Shown here one piece after another: positions 1 through 11,035 of a stretch of DNA of 64,000 nt. Position numbers and translations under genes: made by a program. The stretch is from Delphinapterus leucas (Eukaryota > Chordata > Mammalia > Artiodactyla > Monodontidae). The stretch covers positions 71,401,858 to 71,465,857 of the forward strand of contig NW_022098076.1 of assembly GCF_002288925.2 (NCBI RefSeq). The letters are read 5' to 3'. The notes under the pieces were generated by a model that ran no database searches, was not told the DNA's origin, and saw nothing but the letters and a program-made list of their open reading frames with translations. Every line of letters starts with the position of its first letter. Positions within the stretch are counted from its first letter, which is position 1.

Positions 1-216
1 GTCTTTTTGTTTGTTTGTTTTTTTCGGTACACCGGCCTCTCACTGTTGTGGCCTCTCCCGTTGCGGAGCACAGGCTCCCGACGCGCAGGCCCAGCGGCCA
101 TGGCTCACGGGCCCAGCCGCCCCGCGGCATGTGGGCTCGTCCCGGACCGGGGCACGAACCCGTGTCCCCTGCATCGGCAGGTGGACTCTCAATCGCTGTG
201 CCACCAGGGAAGCCCC
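1..216 (-). mobile_element. CHR-type tRNA-derived SINE, short cetacean form
   Basis: Read on the minus strand, the element starts GGGGCTTCCCTGGTGGC near 216 and runs through the tRNA-like head (B-box-like GGTTCGTGCC) and the GC-rich body to an A-rich tail with TTTG/CAAA units at 1-24. It matches the other short copies in this window almost base for base. The far 3' end is cut by the window edge, so no TSD can be scored. It is non-coding, although it gives open frames in all phases because stops are rare in its GC-rich body. Confidence 0.93.
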
Positions 217-1109
217 TGGCAAATAATTTAAAACAACAGATTCTGTGTACTCCCACATTCTAAAGAGAGCAGTCAGCAGTTGACTGTCATGTCCCAGTCA
301 ACACCTATGAGCTGTTATGAGAAAGAGTAGAATCAGCCCTACTAAAATCAACTACTGCCCTGTCCTCCCTCTCCGCATCCATAATATATAAGAGGGAATA
401 AAGAGGGCAACTGAGAAGTGAAGTCTGGGTAGAAGTTATTAGCCTATACAAAATGCAGTGATCATTGTTAGAGGCCAAGTGAGGTGGGAGCCTCAAAGAG
501 AATCAGTTTTAGCATCTGGGGGAGGGGCCTATAAGAATGGGAGAATGCGAGAATGCATCTTTTTCTCCAACTGAATGCTTGCTGGAGGCCCTCTAGAGGC
601 TGCCTTCAGAGGAGGGTGTAACGAGGGCGTTCTTAGAAGAGCATGTCAAATTCCCAAATTTGTGATGTGTACATTTCCATAGACAATGGAGTTTCCACTT
701 CTAAGGAGAGCAGGCTTGCTGCAGTAGCCAGGTGGAAAAGAGCTACTAGTTCTGCGACACAGGTTGCCTATGAAAAAAATGGGGTAATCCTGAACCTTGT
801 TCTATTTTTCTGCAACTCTCAGAGGACAGCAGTTCCAGCGGTTTCACTTCAATTAAAGAACACAAGAGAATTGGAGCCAGTAGACCAAGCAACCCTACAT
901 CTACATTTTCAAATGCCTTTTTTCTAGATTTTTCTAATATTCTCCATCTTTCTTTTTTATCTTTCATCTTGGCTCTGATACGTCCGCTTAAATGTGCTAG
1001 AACCCATGCTCAGGTGGTCTGCTAGGTAATCCAGCATGGCTTCCTTCAGCATTTTGCTTCTTGAGATCACAGATGCAAAACTGGCCCCCATGTGTGTCTA
1101 CTTGTATCC
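217..1109. other. No recognised feature
   Basis: About 0.9 kb of AT-rich unique-looking sequence. The frame at 643-927 has no recognisable domain and no supporting splice or codon signal, so I do not call it a gene. Confidence 0.5.
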
Positions 1110-1490
1110 AACTCCACCTTGGCCTAGATCATCACCATCTCTTACCTGGAGTTCTTCAACAGTCTCCAGAACAGCCTTCCTGCTTCTAGTCTTGCCCGTT
1201 CTCCTCCACCTCCTCTCCATGTTGCAGTAGAAGTAATTTTCTTACAACACAAAATGGATCTTGGCCTTGCTTTGGGCATAGAATAAAATCCAAACTCCTC
1301 ATTTTGCCTTATAATACCTAGCATGATCTGGCTTCTGCATTCCTCTCTGACCTCATCTCCTTGACCAAATGGCTTATTGGGTGACCTTCTAACTCTTCCT
1401 GTGCCACTCTCCAGCCACAACTGTCTTCTAGGAGCTGTCATATGTGAAATTCGTTCCTACCTCAGAGCCTTGATTCAGTCTGTTTCTTCC
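1110..1490 (+). mobile_element. L2 LINE fragment
   Basis: The order of phrases is that of the 3' half of L2: TGGCCTAGATCATCACCATC, the cysteine/proline-rich stretch, then CAAACTCCTCATTTTGCC, ATGATCTGGC and CTCATCTCC. The copy is diverged by many substitutions and is plus-oriented. It is an ancient relic with no coding capacity. Confidence 0.75.
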
Positions 1491-1492
1491 AT

Positions 1493-1520
1493 TTCTCTCT
1501 TTCTCTCTCTCTCTCTCTCT
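1493..1520. repeat. (TC)n microsatellite
   Basis: A run of about 28 bases of TC/CTT units directly follows the L2 fragment. Confidence 0.9.
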
Positions 1521-1537
1521 GCATAACTGACTCCGCT

Positions 1538-1582
1538 TTTGGAAGGTCTTAGGGTCTTTGGAAGACCCTTTGGAAGGGTCTT
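1538..1582. repeat. Short nested palindromic repeat
   Basis: The unit TTTGGAAG(G)GTCTT or its near copy occurs three times. GGGTCTT (1552-1558) pairs with AAGACCC (1562-1568), which pairs again with GGGTCTT (1576-1582). This gives two alternative 7-bp hairpins sharing the middle arm. Confidence 0.8.
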
Positions 1583-2156
1583 CTTCTCAGACCACCCAAT
1601 CAACAGTAAGCTCCTCCTGCTATCCTCTGCCATAAAATCATGGAGTTAATGGAGAGAGGATTGTTCATATTATTCATCACAATTTTTAAATAAATTTTAG
1701 AACATATATATTTATTTTCTCATCTTTTATTTCTCATCCCTAATAGATTATAAATGAAATTGAAGATTTTTGAAAATTCGAAAGTATGGGAAAAAGAGAA
1801 TGGTGATGGATTAGTTGACTGATGGAAGAAGGTCTCTGAGAAATAGGTGAGATCACCAGAAGAGTTCTTCAACATGAGTAAAGAAAACAAAAAAAGAAAA
1901 ACAATGCTTTAGATGTAAATATGCCTTTCAGTGAGGGTGCTGGGGAAAGAGAAATGATTAGTATGGATGATTGCCAGCTGACAACTTCTATCTCTTCAGT
2001 GAGGGAGGAAATAAGAGTGAGCATCAAAATCGCAAAGCACTGGGCTTCAGAAGGATGAAAAAGGCTAAAAATAGCTGCTGAAGTAAATGGGACAGAAAGC
2101 TGATTAGGGACGTTCCAAATGGATTTGTAGTGCCACCAAATCAAGTCTTCATTAAG

Positions 2157-2250
2157 TTATCCACTCAATAAATATATACCGGGTTCCAATTCAGTACCAG
2201 GCACTATACTTGTTTCTAGCATCGCAAAGACAAATAGGCACCACCTTGTG
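2157..2250 (-). mobile_element. L2 LINE 3'-end fragment
   Basis: CCACTCAATAAATATATACC followed by TACCAGGCACTATACTTG is the reverse complement of the L2 3' terminus (GTGCCTGGCA ... CTCAATAAAT). Short and diverged. Confidence 0.55.
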
Positions 2251-2719
2251 AAAATTTCTCTGGATTTGAATTAGAGGATGCTAACTGTGTAGCCTCCAAA
2301 AGGTCCAAACAGCCAGCCATCTCACTTGGTTCCCCTTGGCTCTGGTCAGAAATGAGGCATTGGTCACTGACCTGCCCTTGCTCAAGGTGGGCTCTTGCAT
2401 TTCATGAAAGTCTTTATTGTATGGAACTTACTCTATGGAATTTACAAATCCTTCAATATTGGAGCTTGTGATTTTTGAGGATTTTGCAAAATATCCCCAT
2501 TCCTCCTTCACAGACCTACCTCTCCCACCATTTCCATGAGACACAGGGGCCTTTTGGTTCATGCCATCCAAGGAAGAGGAACAACTTAGGTGACCTCACA
2601 GTTTTCTAAGAGAGATATCTAAACTAAATTACAATAGCAATATTCAATTCATAAAAGTAAAACAATTATGCATATTACACTTTAATATAATTTTTTTAAA
2701 TAGGTAACACTGATACAAA
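2251..2719. other. No recognised feature
   Basis: AT-rich sequence. I see no repeat signature, gene or notable structure. Confidence 0.4.
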
Positions 2720-2945
2720 TCCTTCTATAATCTGGCCATCACTTCCCCTTTTCAATGGATCTTAGCTTTGCTGCAGCTCAGGTTAACTTCTCCTAGACTC
2801 TTGAACGAGCCAAACCATTCTTGTGGCTGACTAAGGCCATAGGACACCAGCTGGGAATTCTCTCTTCCTCTTCTCCTTTGCAAAGCCTCCTTTTATTTAA
2901 GTTTGATCTCAAGTGCTACATTTTTGAGATTCCAAACAGTTCTGG
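2720..2945 (+). mobile_element. Probable L2 LINE fragment
   Basis: CTTCTATAATCTGGCC, CTTGAACGAGCCAAACC, GCAAAGCCTCC and CTCAAGTGCTACATT occur in the order found in L2 3' sequence (clinical-looking C/T-rich phrases). Divergence is high, so family assignment is tentative. Confidence 0.45.
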
Positions 2946-4185
2946 ATTATTTGATAATCCTAGAATATCCAAAATTGTTTAACATCTCTTTTAATAATTA
3001 AATTTTGAATTGATGGTCCCAAGCTTAAAAGATAACCCACGCCCCCGGAACCTCACAAAATAATAAACCTACATAAACAATTAAAATACACAATCCCTTG
3101 AAAATTTAAGGCTGCAGATATCTGGGTAAGTAGTCTCAGATTGAGATTTAAAAATAAAAAAATAGAATTCAGAAGACCAAAAGCATCTAAAGTTAAAAAG
3201 CGGGATATGTCTAGATCTTATGGCTAGAACTTAAAGAAACATTATAATTATGTTACTAGGTTTAATAAATACTTATGAAAACTCATCAAAAAGGCCACAC
3301 TGATGTTTAGAAATAGCTGAGGCTCTGTTGACTCAGATGGCTTATTCCATCTCTCAGGAATGCAAGTTGTTAATGGCAGCATGAGAGATGAGGTGATCTA
3401 CCCATAAACACAGGGCTCTGATTCAGCCTGAATGCTAGTGATTTTAATGCCAGACACATCCACTTTCAGCTGGAGGGTATTTGTTGAGAGCTGCCGTGGA
3501 GAATGGCCACACTTAGAAAAAAATGCACACCCTTAGCAACCACTAATGAATAAAATACAAACCTACTGATCAGAATTTGGAAGTTGCAAAATACAATATG
3601 GTTAGGTATTCTGAAGTAATAATTCGGGTATATAAACAAAAATAGATCTGGCAATATAGGTTGGGTTCTACAGGTGTTACTCAAGCTACCCTTTGTGATC
3701 TTCGGAAATTTTTTCCCAAATAAGCTCTGGAAATTCAAATCTTATTTTTTCAAAATCCCTGGAGTGTCTTCCTCAAACCATGTGAACAGCATTTAACAGT
3801 GGGAATCTCTTTGGGTTGGCGTATTGAGAGCCCTTTGTCATGCCAACTGATATTTGTCTGTGCAAAGAAGATACACACCTCCGAGAAACACATATAGGAA
3901 AATGAGACACCAGTTTGGTGTCTGTCCCAGTATTTCTGACCACTTCCACCTGCTCACCCACCCTAGATATTGGCCCAAATAACTATTTCATGGAGATACC
4001 AGGGACTGCTGTTAAAGAAAAAATGAGAGAAAGTGCCCTGCCGTTAAATTATAAGCAGAAGTCATGGTATCTACTTCCATTTCCACCTCTTAAAATGCCT
4101 ATGACAGGGGGTGGGTAAATCAAGTAACTTGAGTCTCATTTTCCCGACTGCGGAAGCAGGGACTCAAATGTTGCTTTAGTCAACA
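2946..4185. other. No recognised feature
   Basis: About 1.2 kb with no clear repeat or gene signature. Open frames at 3466-3738 and 3773-3961 (minus) and 3915-4118 (plus) lack recognisable motifs. Confidence 0.4.
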
Positions 4186-4600
4186 TCTGCTGAGCATTTA
4201 CTATGCACCAGAGACAGTAGTAGGTGGTGTGCTAGGTACAGTCACTATTTTCAGGCAGCTTACCGTTTATTTAGAAAGGAAGACAAACGTCTAAACATAC
4301 ACATAATATGCACCCTACTACACGATACACTACATTTCTAAAAATTACCATGAAGAAAAAGCAAGGAGTACAAATTAAAAATAAATAAATAACACAGAAA
4401 TGTAGCTTAATCAAAGAATATCTCCTTAGGGAATGATATTTAAGCTAAGACGGTGGGAAGGTAGGGGGTGGAGAGAACATCCCAAGACAAGGGAATAACA
4501 TATGCCAAGGCCCCAGGCAAGGAGGAGTTTGAAGTGGTCCAAGAACAGCAAGAAGACTCCTGTGGCTACACTGAAAGGGAGAGTGGCAGGAGATAAGGCT
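4186..4600 (-). mobile_element. L2 LINE fragment
   Basis: It begins with the reversed L2 terminus (TGAGCATTTACTATGCACCAG, then GTGCTAGGTACAG) and continues through GCCAAGGCCCCAGGCAAGGA, GAACAGCAAGAAGAC and GGAGATAAGG. This is the order of the reverse complement of the L2 3' region. One continuous, old minus-strand copy. Confidence 0.75.
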
Positions 4601-4690
4601 CTTTGTGTTGTTATAAGAATCAAAGAGAAATGTGTGTGAACATGCTTTGCGGAGTGCAAAGCCCAGCCCAGTACCACTGTGAGAATGAAC
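4600..4690 (+). mobile_element. Probable MIR 3'-part
   Basis: GTTGTTATAAGAATCAAAGAG followed by GTGAACATGCTTTGCGGA resembles the MIR tail region (TTGTGAGGATTAAATGAG ... AAAGCGCTTAG). Short, so moderate support only. Confidence 0.4.
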
Positions 4691-5105
4691 ACAGTCATCA
4701 GTATTTCAGAAGTCCTGTTCTCAGCGGCAGAAGCAGCAGGTCAAAAAGAAAAAAACACCTGAACATAAGTTTTACCTCTTCTTCCATCCTTCCTAAATTG
4801 ACTATTTCATCTTTGCCATCAGCCGAAGTGTAAGTAGATTTTCGATTTGCATTATCAGAAGTCTTAAAACAAGACCTAAATTTCTCTCCTTCATGTACCC
4901 AACTGGGCTTCTTTAAAGCCGGAAGACAAAATTACTGAAGCTTTTTTATATCTGGGCAACAGAAAGCAGAGAGAGAACCTTAAAAATCCAGGATTCCTTT
5001 ATATTTCCATTTGTGCCACATAGTGACATACAGGAAACAAAACAAACCAATGGAGAAGAACAGGACACTTCCTCTAACCCGTGTCTCCATCTCTGCCACT
5101 CATTT

Positions 5106-5116
5106 TCCAGTGGAAT

Positions 5117-5147
<31 letters not shown>

Positions 5148-5274
5148 TTGGCTGTGCCTCGAGGCTTGCAGGATGTTAGGTCCCCGACCACAGGGATTGA
5201 ACCCAGGCCCAAGGCAGTGAAAGTGTGGAGTCCTAAACACTGGACCGCCAGGGAACTCCCTCCAGTGGAATTTA
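5106..5274 (-). mobile_element. Older CHR-1-like tRNA SINE with TSD
   Basis: The SINE body lies at 5120-5260 and reads GGGAGTTCCCTGGCGGTCCA on the minus strand. It ends in a (TTTA)n/(TAAA)n tail at 5120-5150. The 14-bp target-site duplication TCCAGTGGAATTTA is perfect at 5106-5119 and 5261-5274. Its head differs from the short CHR copies (GGTCCAGTG rather than GGCGCAGTG), marking another, probably older subfamily. Confidence 0.92.
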
Positions 5275-5322
5275 AAAAATGGAATGTGGGAGGAAGAATG
5301 GTGGGGATTATTTCCAGCAAAC

Positions 5323-5405
5323 TCATTCATCCATCCATTCGTTCATTCAATCAGCACATATTTATTGAGTATCTATCAATCTCTGTGATGTTGTATATAG
5401 GAATT
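5323..5405 (-). mobile_element. L2-like 3'-end fragment
   Basis: CATTCGTTCATTCAATCAGC, then ATATTTATTGAGTATCTA, is the reversed L2 terminus. It is too short for a firm family call. Confidence 0.5.
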
Positions 5406-5813
5406 CTCAGAATTGAATTTTATTATACTGATTAAGTTTCACAATTACCCAGAGACATCAAGGATCTGGGGGAAGATTCCCGTTTAAGTTATGACCTTAT
5501 CTCCTTTACACAAATATACTGTTAACCCATAAGGATAATGTGGACTCCGGCTTCCTGGACAAGGCACCAGAAAGGGACTCTGGCATCAAGATGGCATAAA
5601 AGCCAAGGGGCAAGAATGGAGGGAGGAGAGGAGGGGAGACAGACAGACAGACACCAGAGGGGAGCAGTGACAGGACCCTGGTGTGGGCGTGGGGATGGGC
5701 ATTGATGTGTACAGATGGCATACTGATGACAGTGTGCGTGGACAGTGTACTTGAATGTGAGCTCACTTCTCTTCTCCGAAAACTGTATCAGGAGGCAGCT
5801 TTGTTTGGAACAG

Positions 5814-5820
<7 letters not shown>
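5406..5820. other. No recognised feature
   Basis: Unique-looking sequence with a small (GACA)n run near 5637-5655. No gene evidence. Confidence 0.4.
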
Positions 5821-5821
<1 letters not shown>

Positions 5822-5862
<41 letters not shown>

Positions 5863-6402
5863 GTCTGCATTGGGTCTTTGTTGCCGTGCGTGGACTTTCT
5901 CTAATTGCAGCGAGCTGGGGCTACTCTTTGCTGCGGTGCACAGGCTTCTCATTGTGGTGGCTTCTCTTATTGTGGAGCATGGGCTCTAGGTGCGTGGGCT
6001 CAGTAGTTGTGGCTCGCAGGCTCAGTAGTTGTGGCTCACAGGCTCTAGAGCACAGGCTCAGTAGCTGTGGCACACGGGCTTAGTTACTCTGCGGCATGTG
6101 GGATCTTCCCGGACCAGGGCTCAAACCCATGTCCCCTACATTGGCAGGTGGATTCTTTTTTTTTTTTTTGCGGTACGCAGGCCTCCCACTGCTGTGGCCT
6201 CTCCCGTCGCGGAGCACAGGCTCCGGACGCGCAGGCTCAGCGGCCATGGCTCACGGGCCCAGCCACTCCGCGGCATGTGGGATCTTCCCGGACCGGGGCA
6301 CGAACCCGCCTCCCCGGCATCGGCAGGCGGACTCCCAACCACTGCGCCACCAGGGAAGCTCAGCAGGCGGATTCTTAACCACTGTGCCACCAGGGAAGTT
6401 CC
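5822..6402 (-). mobile_element. Long-form CHR SINE split by a younger SINE
   Basis: The minus-strand element is in two parts, 5822-6156 and 6363-6402. Its head (CTTCCCTGGTGGCACAGTGG) is at the right end, and the left end is a T-run plus a (TA)n tract. The body carries the repeated GGCTCAGTAGTTGTGGCTC segment that short copies lack, so it belongs to the longer (about 330 bp) older form. It was broken by insertion of the SINE at 6157-6362. A weak candidate outer TSD is GGAACAGATT / GGAAGAGATT. Confidence 0.9.
6157..6362 (-). mobile_element. Short-form CHR SINE nested in an older SINE
   Basis: A complete short-form copy with its T-run at 6156-6169. It is flanked by the 14-bp duplication GCAGG(T/C)GGATTCTT at 6144-6157 and 6363-6376 (one mismatch), which is itself host SINE sequence. 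Same orientation as the host SINE. The duplicated site proves insertion after the outer element was in place. Confidence 0.93.
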
Positions 6403-8035
6403 GGAAGAGATTCTTAAACCAAAGTCATCACTAAAGCTTGTGCCCACTTCAATAAGTGCTGTCTCCAGAATGTTTCGTCTTCTGTCTCCCATACACTGAA
6501 TACCTTGGGAAAACTGAGCTGACAGTGATGCATAACAAAGTATCAGGCAATTGCTGCAATGAGAAACAAAATAAAAGGATTGCTTCTGGGAAGTCGCATA
6601 TAAGAAAGGATACAGAATGAAGTAGAGAGGAATTACCGTGAATGTGGTTGAGGGAAACTAAGAATGGGGTGCTGTTCCTGGAGGAGAAGCATCAAATCAT
6701 TTGGAGATGCTGAGCTGTAGATGATAAACCTGACTTTTAATTGAACTGTCTAGAAACCACCCAGAAGCACAGAGATATAGAACAGTTAATACATCCTAGA
6801 AGAACTTCTCAGAAAATCAGAAAAATCTCTTTTTATAAGGCATCAAGGCATTTTGTCAGCCAATCAGTTTTTGTTCATATACGCGGCTGGAATTAGTGGG
6901 GGTGGGAGAAGTTGGTAGATACAGAATCGGACAGTTTTTGTTACGTTTTTCCAGAAAGAAAAACAAACAAGGTGAAACATGGCAACTGGGAAAAACTGTT
7001 CAAGGGGAATGTCAAGAGCTAAGCTAGCTAGAAATTTGCTCTTATAAAGGGGGTAGTCTCATATTCCCTACAATATCAGGAACAAAAATTCAGATATAAT
7101 AACACATTTTTAAAGGAGACACAAAGAGTGTTTTGCTAATAAACACATCACATATACTTTACAGAGCTCCTTTCCTGAACACGGTGGGAAGAATACAATA
7201 GAAAATCTGAAAGAAGGATTGCTCTTCCTCTGATTTCTTTCTTGCTTTGTCATTTTTGACATTTCAAACACCAGTTACTCTCCTTTTAGTTATACAGCCA
7301 CTGTAAATAGTGCTGAGGCCCTTACAGGACTCCATCACAGTTATTTCACAATCTGTTCCAAATTATAATTTTGACTCTTTAAAGCTTAAAACAATTAGAT
7401 TAAATGTTCCCTGAAAACAACCACCACTAGCATTACCAACACAACCACCATTCGTGCCCAAAATGCTTTCAATAAAATTTACCAAGTCAGTGTTAAAATG
7501 AGATTAAACTCATGTGAAAGACCCAAGTCCTTGCCACTTGAAGGGAACTGACATCCTCAGTCTCTTTTGGACACACATTAAATATTCATCTAGTTGGAAA
7601 AGCCAGTTGTAAGGAAAAAAAGGTCCAGCTGTAGATGTAGCAAATTTAAAAAGTCAAACTCTTTCGTATTTAAATATTCATTTTTATCTCACCAGCTAAT
7701 AGAATTGAGGACTCACTCTCAGGTATGTCTATAAAGCAGTTTCAGGTGCTAGTTCTAGGTCACCCTGGGTTGTGGATAGAAGAAAAATCATTTATGAACA
7801 TACATACATATAAATGGTGCCCTTATACCAAGACAGTACTTTGTTGGAGGCATCTACCTATTGCCCAGATACATTTAAAGCACAGAAAGCAACTGTGTGA
7901 CGATTTCCCACCAATTTTTGAATTGCTTATTCAACTCAATCTCATAATGGAAACAAAGGCTTTTTAAAAAATTTGATAGCAATTTATTAATGATGAAATA
8001 TAATCCTGGCCTCTTTCATCAAAACCTAAATTCTC
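6403..8035. other. No recognised feature
   Basis: About 1.6 kb of AT-rich sequence without a repeat I can name. The frame at 7725-7967 has no domain signature. Confidence 0.4.
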
Positions 8036-8510
8036 CAATCAAAAGGCACATTACCATTCCCTAGTTCCAGGCTCCATTCTCTCTGGTTTAGACAATTTAA
8101 ATAATCTCTTAATTGGTCTCTCTTCCTCTAATCTCTCCCAACTTAATCCAGCCCTCACAGTGTCAGGATACCTATCTTCCTAAAAAAAAAAATCTAATTA
8201 AATTTCTTCTCCTTCCCTATTCATGCTAGAGGATAAAATCCAACTCATCAACATAACATTTTTACTACAAACCTATCCCAACCTGCCTGGCCATCCCATT
8301 ACCATTTCTTGTCTCTGACCACTCAACCCTCTAGAATACTCATTCGCTTCCAAATGTCCCCACCTCCGCTCTTGCATTCCCTGCCTGGAATACCCTTCTC
8401 CTCGCTGCATCTGTCAAAACCTTACTCCTTCACGACCAAAATATTTGGACAATCTCTCTCACCCTCAGAGCTTATAAAATGTCATTTCCTTTTGTACCCT
8501 TTGTCTTTAA
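8036..8510 (+). mobile_element. L2 LINE fragment
   Basis: The L2 order of phrases is clear: TTGGTCTCTCTTCC, ATAAAATCCAACTC, CTGCCTGGCC, TCCCTGCCTGGAATACCCTT and CAAAACCTTACTCCTTC. The open frame at 8309-8551 lies inside this relic and is not a gene. Confidence 0.75.
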
Positions 8511-10065
8511 ATGTTTGGGGTTTTGTTATTGCTGAGGGATATGCCAGGTAAGCCTTTATGTTGAGCGTGCCATATAACAACAAGCCCCAAAGCCCCTTCT
8601 GCACACCTCACGTAAGGTGCATTCTGTTGGGTTTTTACCTCGCTTCTATCTACCGTTTGTCCCCCAGGGAGGCTTTCTGACACAGAAATTCATCCCTTCT
8701 GGGTCAACCCCAGTGCTTGAAAAAGGATAAGCACTCAAGTGTTTGCTGGATTTTACTGATCTGCAAACATCTGCATTGGCAGGTTGGCCAAATGCAAGCT
8801 GATTCATAGTCATAGGAGGTGCCCGTAGAACAATTTTTGAAGACCATTCAGTCTAACGGTTTGTAAGCATTTTCTGTTTCTTTGTTTTTTTGGCTTGCTT
8901 TTAGTAGAGCAATCCTGTTTTCAACAAGAGGTTTATCTGAAAGCCCAAGATGCAGAACAGATAAGAACCATTCATGTTAAAGCCTGAGGAAGCACAACCA
9001 CAAACTTCCCCCTCCCATCCCCTGCCATTAAAGGGAGTCTGAAGAACACAGTTTAAAATCCACTTCACAAGTTAAAAAGTACAGAGGAGGAAGATACCCC
9101 AAATTCTAACACCCAGATCTTACATTATTTCTAAGTTTTATCAGAAGCAGACATTGCACACTTCATATTGTCAAGTGAAATAAGTTCTTAAGAGTATGAG
9201 AAGTACCTTATGGCTTTCCAGAGAAGTTACATGGTTTCTAGTAACACTCAGTCTCTAATATGCCTATTTTTCAAGTTATTCTGGAAAGTGACTTGCTTAA
9301 AGGCAACACATTGCAGTGTTTATGTGTTGGCCTTTTTGCATGAGCTCATTTTCTGGGGTGGGAGTGAAGCTAGGAGGTCACAAGATGGGGAAATGCTAGA
9401 CTGCCACATGGTAAAAATTTCTCAGCTTAGTAAAAATATAGCCGTGTTCCTTGGCTGGATGTAAGGCTGAGTGATCCAATGAACTATGGGGTTATGGGCC
9501 AGGGTACTTAGGAAGAAAAGCAATAGTAGAATTAGACAAAATAGTATGTCTCAGTCCCGCTGAGAGAGACAGCATGCTTCCCATTTCTCTTCAGACCACA
9601 CTATGACACTGAAGCAGTTAAGACCTGAAAAGAATAAAGCAAGTTCTTAGGACCCCCAAGGATGTTCATCTTTAGAAGTACAGGAAGACATTAGGCTGGC
9701 ATGCTCCTTGAATGGCAGTGGTGGACACCAAATATTTTTAAGTGACTTTGTTGGTGATGGGCACTAACGTGGCCACCAGATACAAAGTATGTGAACAGAC
9801 TTGTTCTTGGACATAGTGGAGACTCAAGGCTGACATCCTCTGATGGCAATGGGAACAACAAGCTGGTGACAGAAACACCAAGCTACTCACAGAATGTGGG
9901 AATGTTAATGGTTCACTTTCATATTTTCATCAATTATGAGAATTAGGGAATGAAAATAAAGCTGGTAAGTACTCTCTGTAAAACTCATCTCGTTTGAAGG
10001 AAAAGTTTTTCTACCTCAGCAGTCTCAACCTTTTAGCTTTTGTCAAAAGTTGGTCTGAAGCAATT
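8511..10065. other. No recognised feature
   Basis: About 1.5 kb with no nameable repeat. The frame at 9210-9464 shows no motif. Confidence 0.4.
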
Positions 10066-10306
10066 AATAATGGTGAGGGGGCTTCCCTGGTGGCGCAGTG
10101 GTTGAGAGTCCGCCTGCCCATGCAGGGGACACGGGTTCGTGCCCCGGTCCAGGAAGATCCCACATGCTGCGGAGCAGCTGGGCCCGTGAGCCATGGCTGC
10201 TGAGCCTGCGCGTCCAGAGCCTGTGCTCCGCAACGGGAGAGGCCACAACAGTGAGAGGCCCGTGTACCGCAATAAAAAAATAAATCAATAGAAAATAATG
10301 GTGAGG
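10066..10306 (+). mobile_element. Short-form CHR SINE with TSD
   Basis: The body at 10079-10293 starts GGCTTCCCTGGTGGCGCAG and ends in an A-rich tail (ATAAAAAAATAAATC). The perfect 13-bp TSD AATAATGGTGAGG lies at 10066-10078 and 10294-10306. It forms an inverted pair with the next SINE. Confidence 0.95.
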
Positions 10307-10450
10307 AACAGTCTACGGTGCATGCTAAACACCTATCACCATATCGTCTCAAAGTTTTGCCCTTGAGATAACCAGAGGGTGCCATCTCGAAGTAACTCAC
10401 TCTAACTCCCCCACAGAAATGACTTCACAGAGAGCTACTTTAATTTTGTA

Positions 10451-10695
10451 CCCTCGTTTTTTCTTTTCCGTTTTTTTTTTTTTTTTTTTTTGCGGTACGC
10501 GGGCCTCTCACTGCTGTGGCCTCTCCCGTTGCGGAGCACAGGCTCTGGACGCGCAGGCTCAGCGGCCATGGCTCACGGGCCCAGCTGCTCCGCGGCATGT
10601 GGGATTCTCCCGGACCGGAGCACGAACCCATGTCCCCTGCATTGGCAGGTGGACTCTCAACCACTGCGCCACCAGGGAAGCCCTCGTTTTTTCTT
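10451..10695 (-). mobile_element. Short-form CHR SINE with TSD
   Basis: The body is at about 10466-10680, with a long T-run (10471-10491) as its A-tail on the minus strand. The 15-bp match CCCTCGTTTTTTCTT at 10451-10465 and 10681-10695 is the TSD. The first bases may be shared with the SINE end. Confidence 0.95.
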
Positions 10696-10879
10696 AATCA
10701 AGTGTTGATGTCGATGACAACATGCCTACTAAAATGTTGATCACTAACTTTTATATAAAAACTTTGCAATAAATTCACCTTAGAGTTTAGAAAAATGGTA
10801 GGAGGTAAATGATTTTACTGAAAACATCCGTGCATTGTATCTTTTTTGGTTTCATTGTATTCACCAGATGTTCATGAGG

Positions 10880-11035
10880 AGGGAAGTATCCATTTTACAG
10901 ATAAACAGAGCAGAGCTCAAGTATGTTACAATTTGTCCAAAGTAAATGATGAGTGAAGGGCAGGACAGAGATCAGAACTGACCTCTTTCTACCCTCACTG
11001 TCCATTCTACTCTCCCATTGCCTCTCGACAAAATG
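10880..11035 (-). mobile_element. MIR SINE
   Basis: CCATTTTACAGATAAACAGAG, TTGTCCAAAG and GGGCAGGACAGAGATCAGAACTG-like text follow the reverse complement of the MIR core and head in order. About 30% diverged by eye. Confidence 0.75.

Noticed and set aside
10079..10150. tRNA gene in the SINE head
   Set aside because: The tRNA-like part has A- and B-box-like text but no complete cloverleaf; it is the SINE promoter.
10419..10740. Overlapping open frames in several phases
   Set aside because: They are the CHR SINE body; the same peptides recur at every SINE copy.
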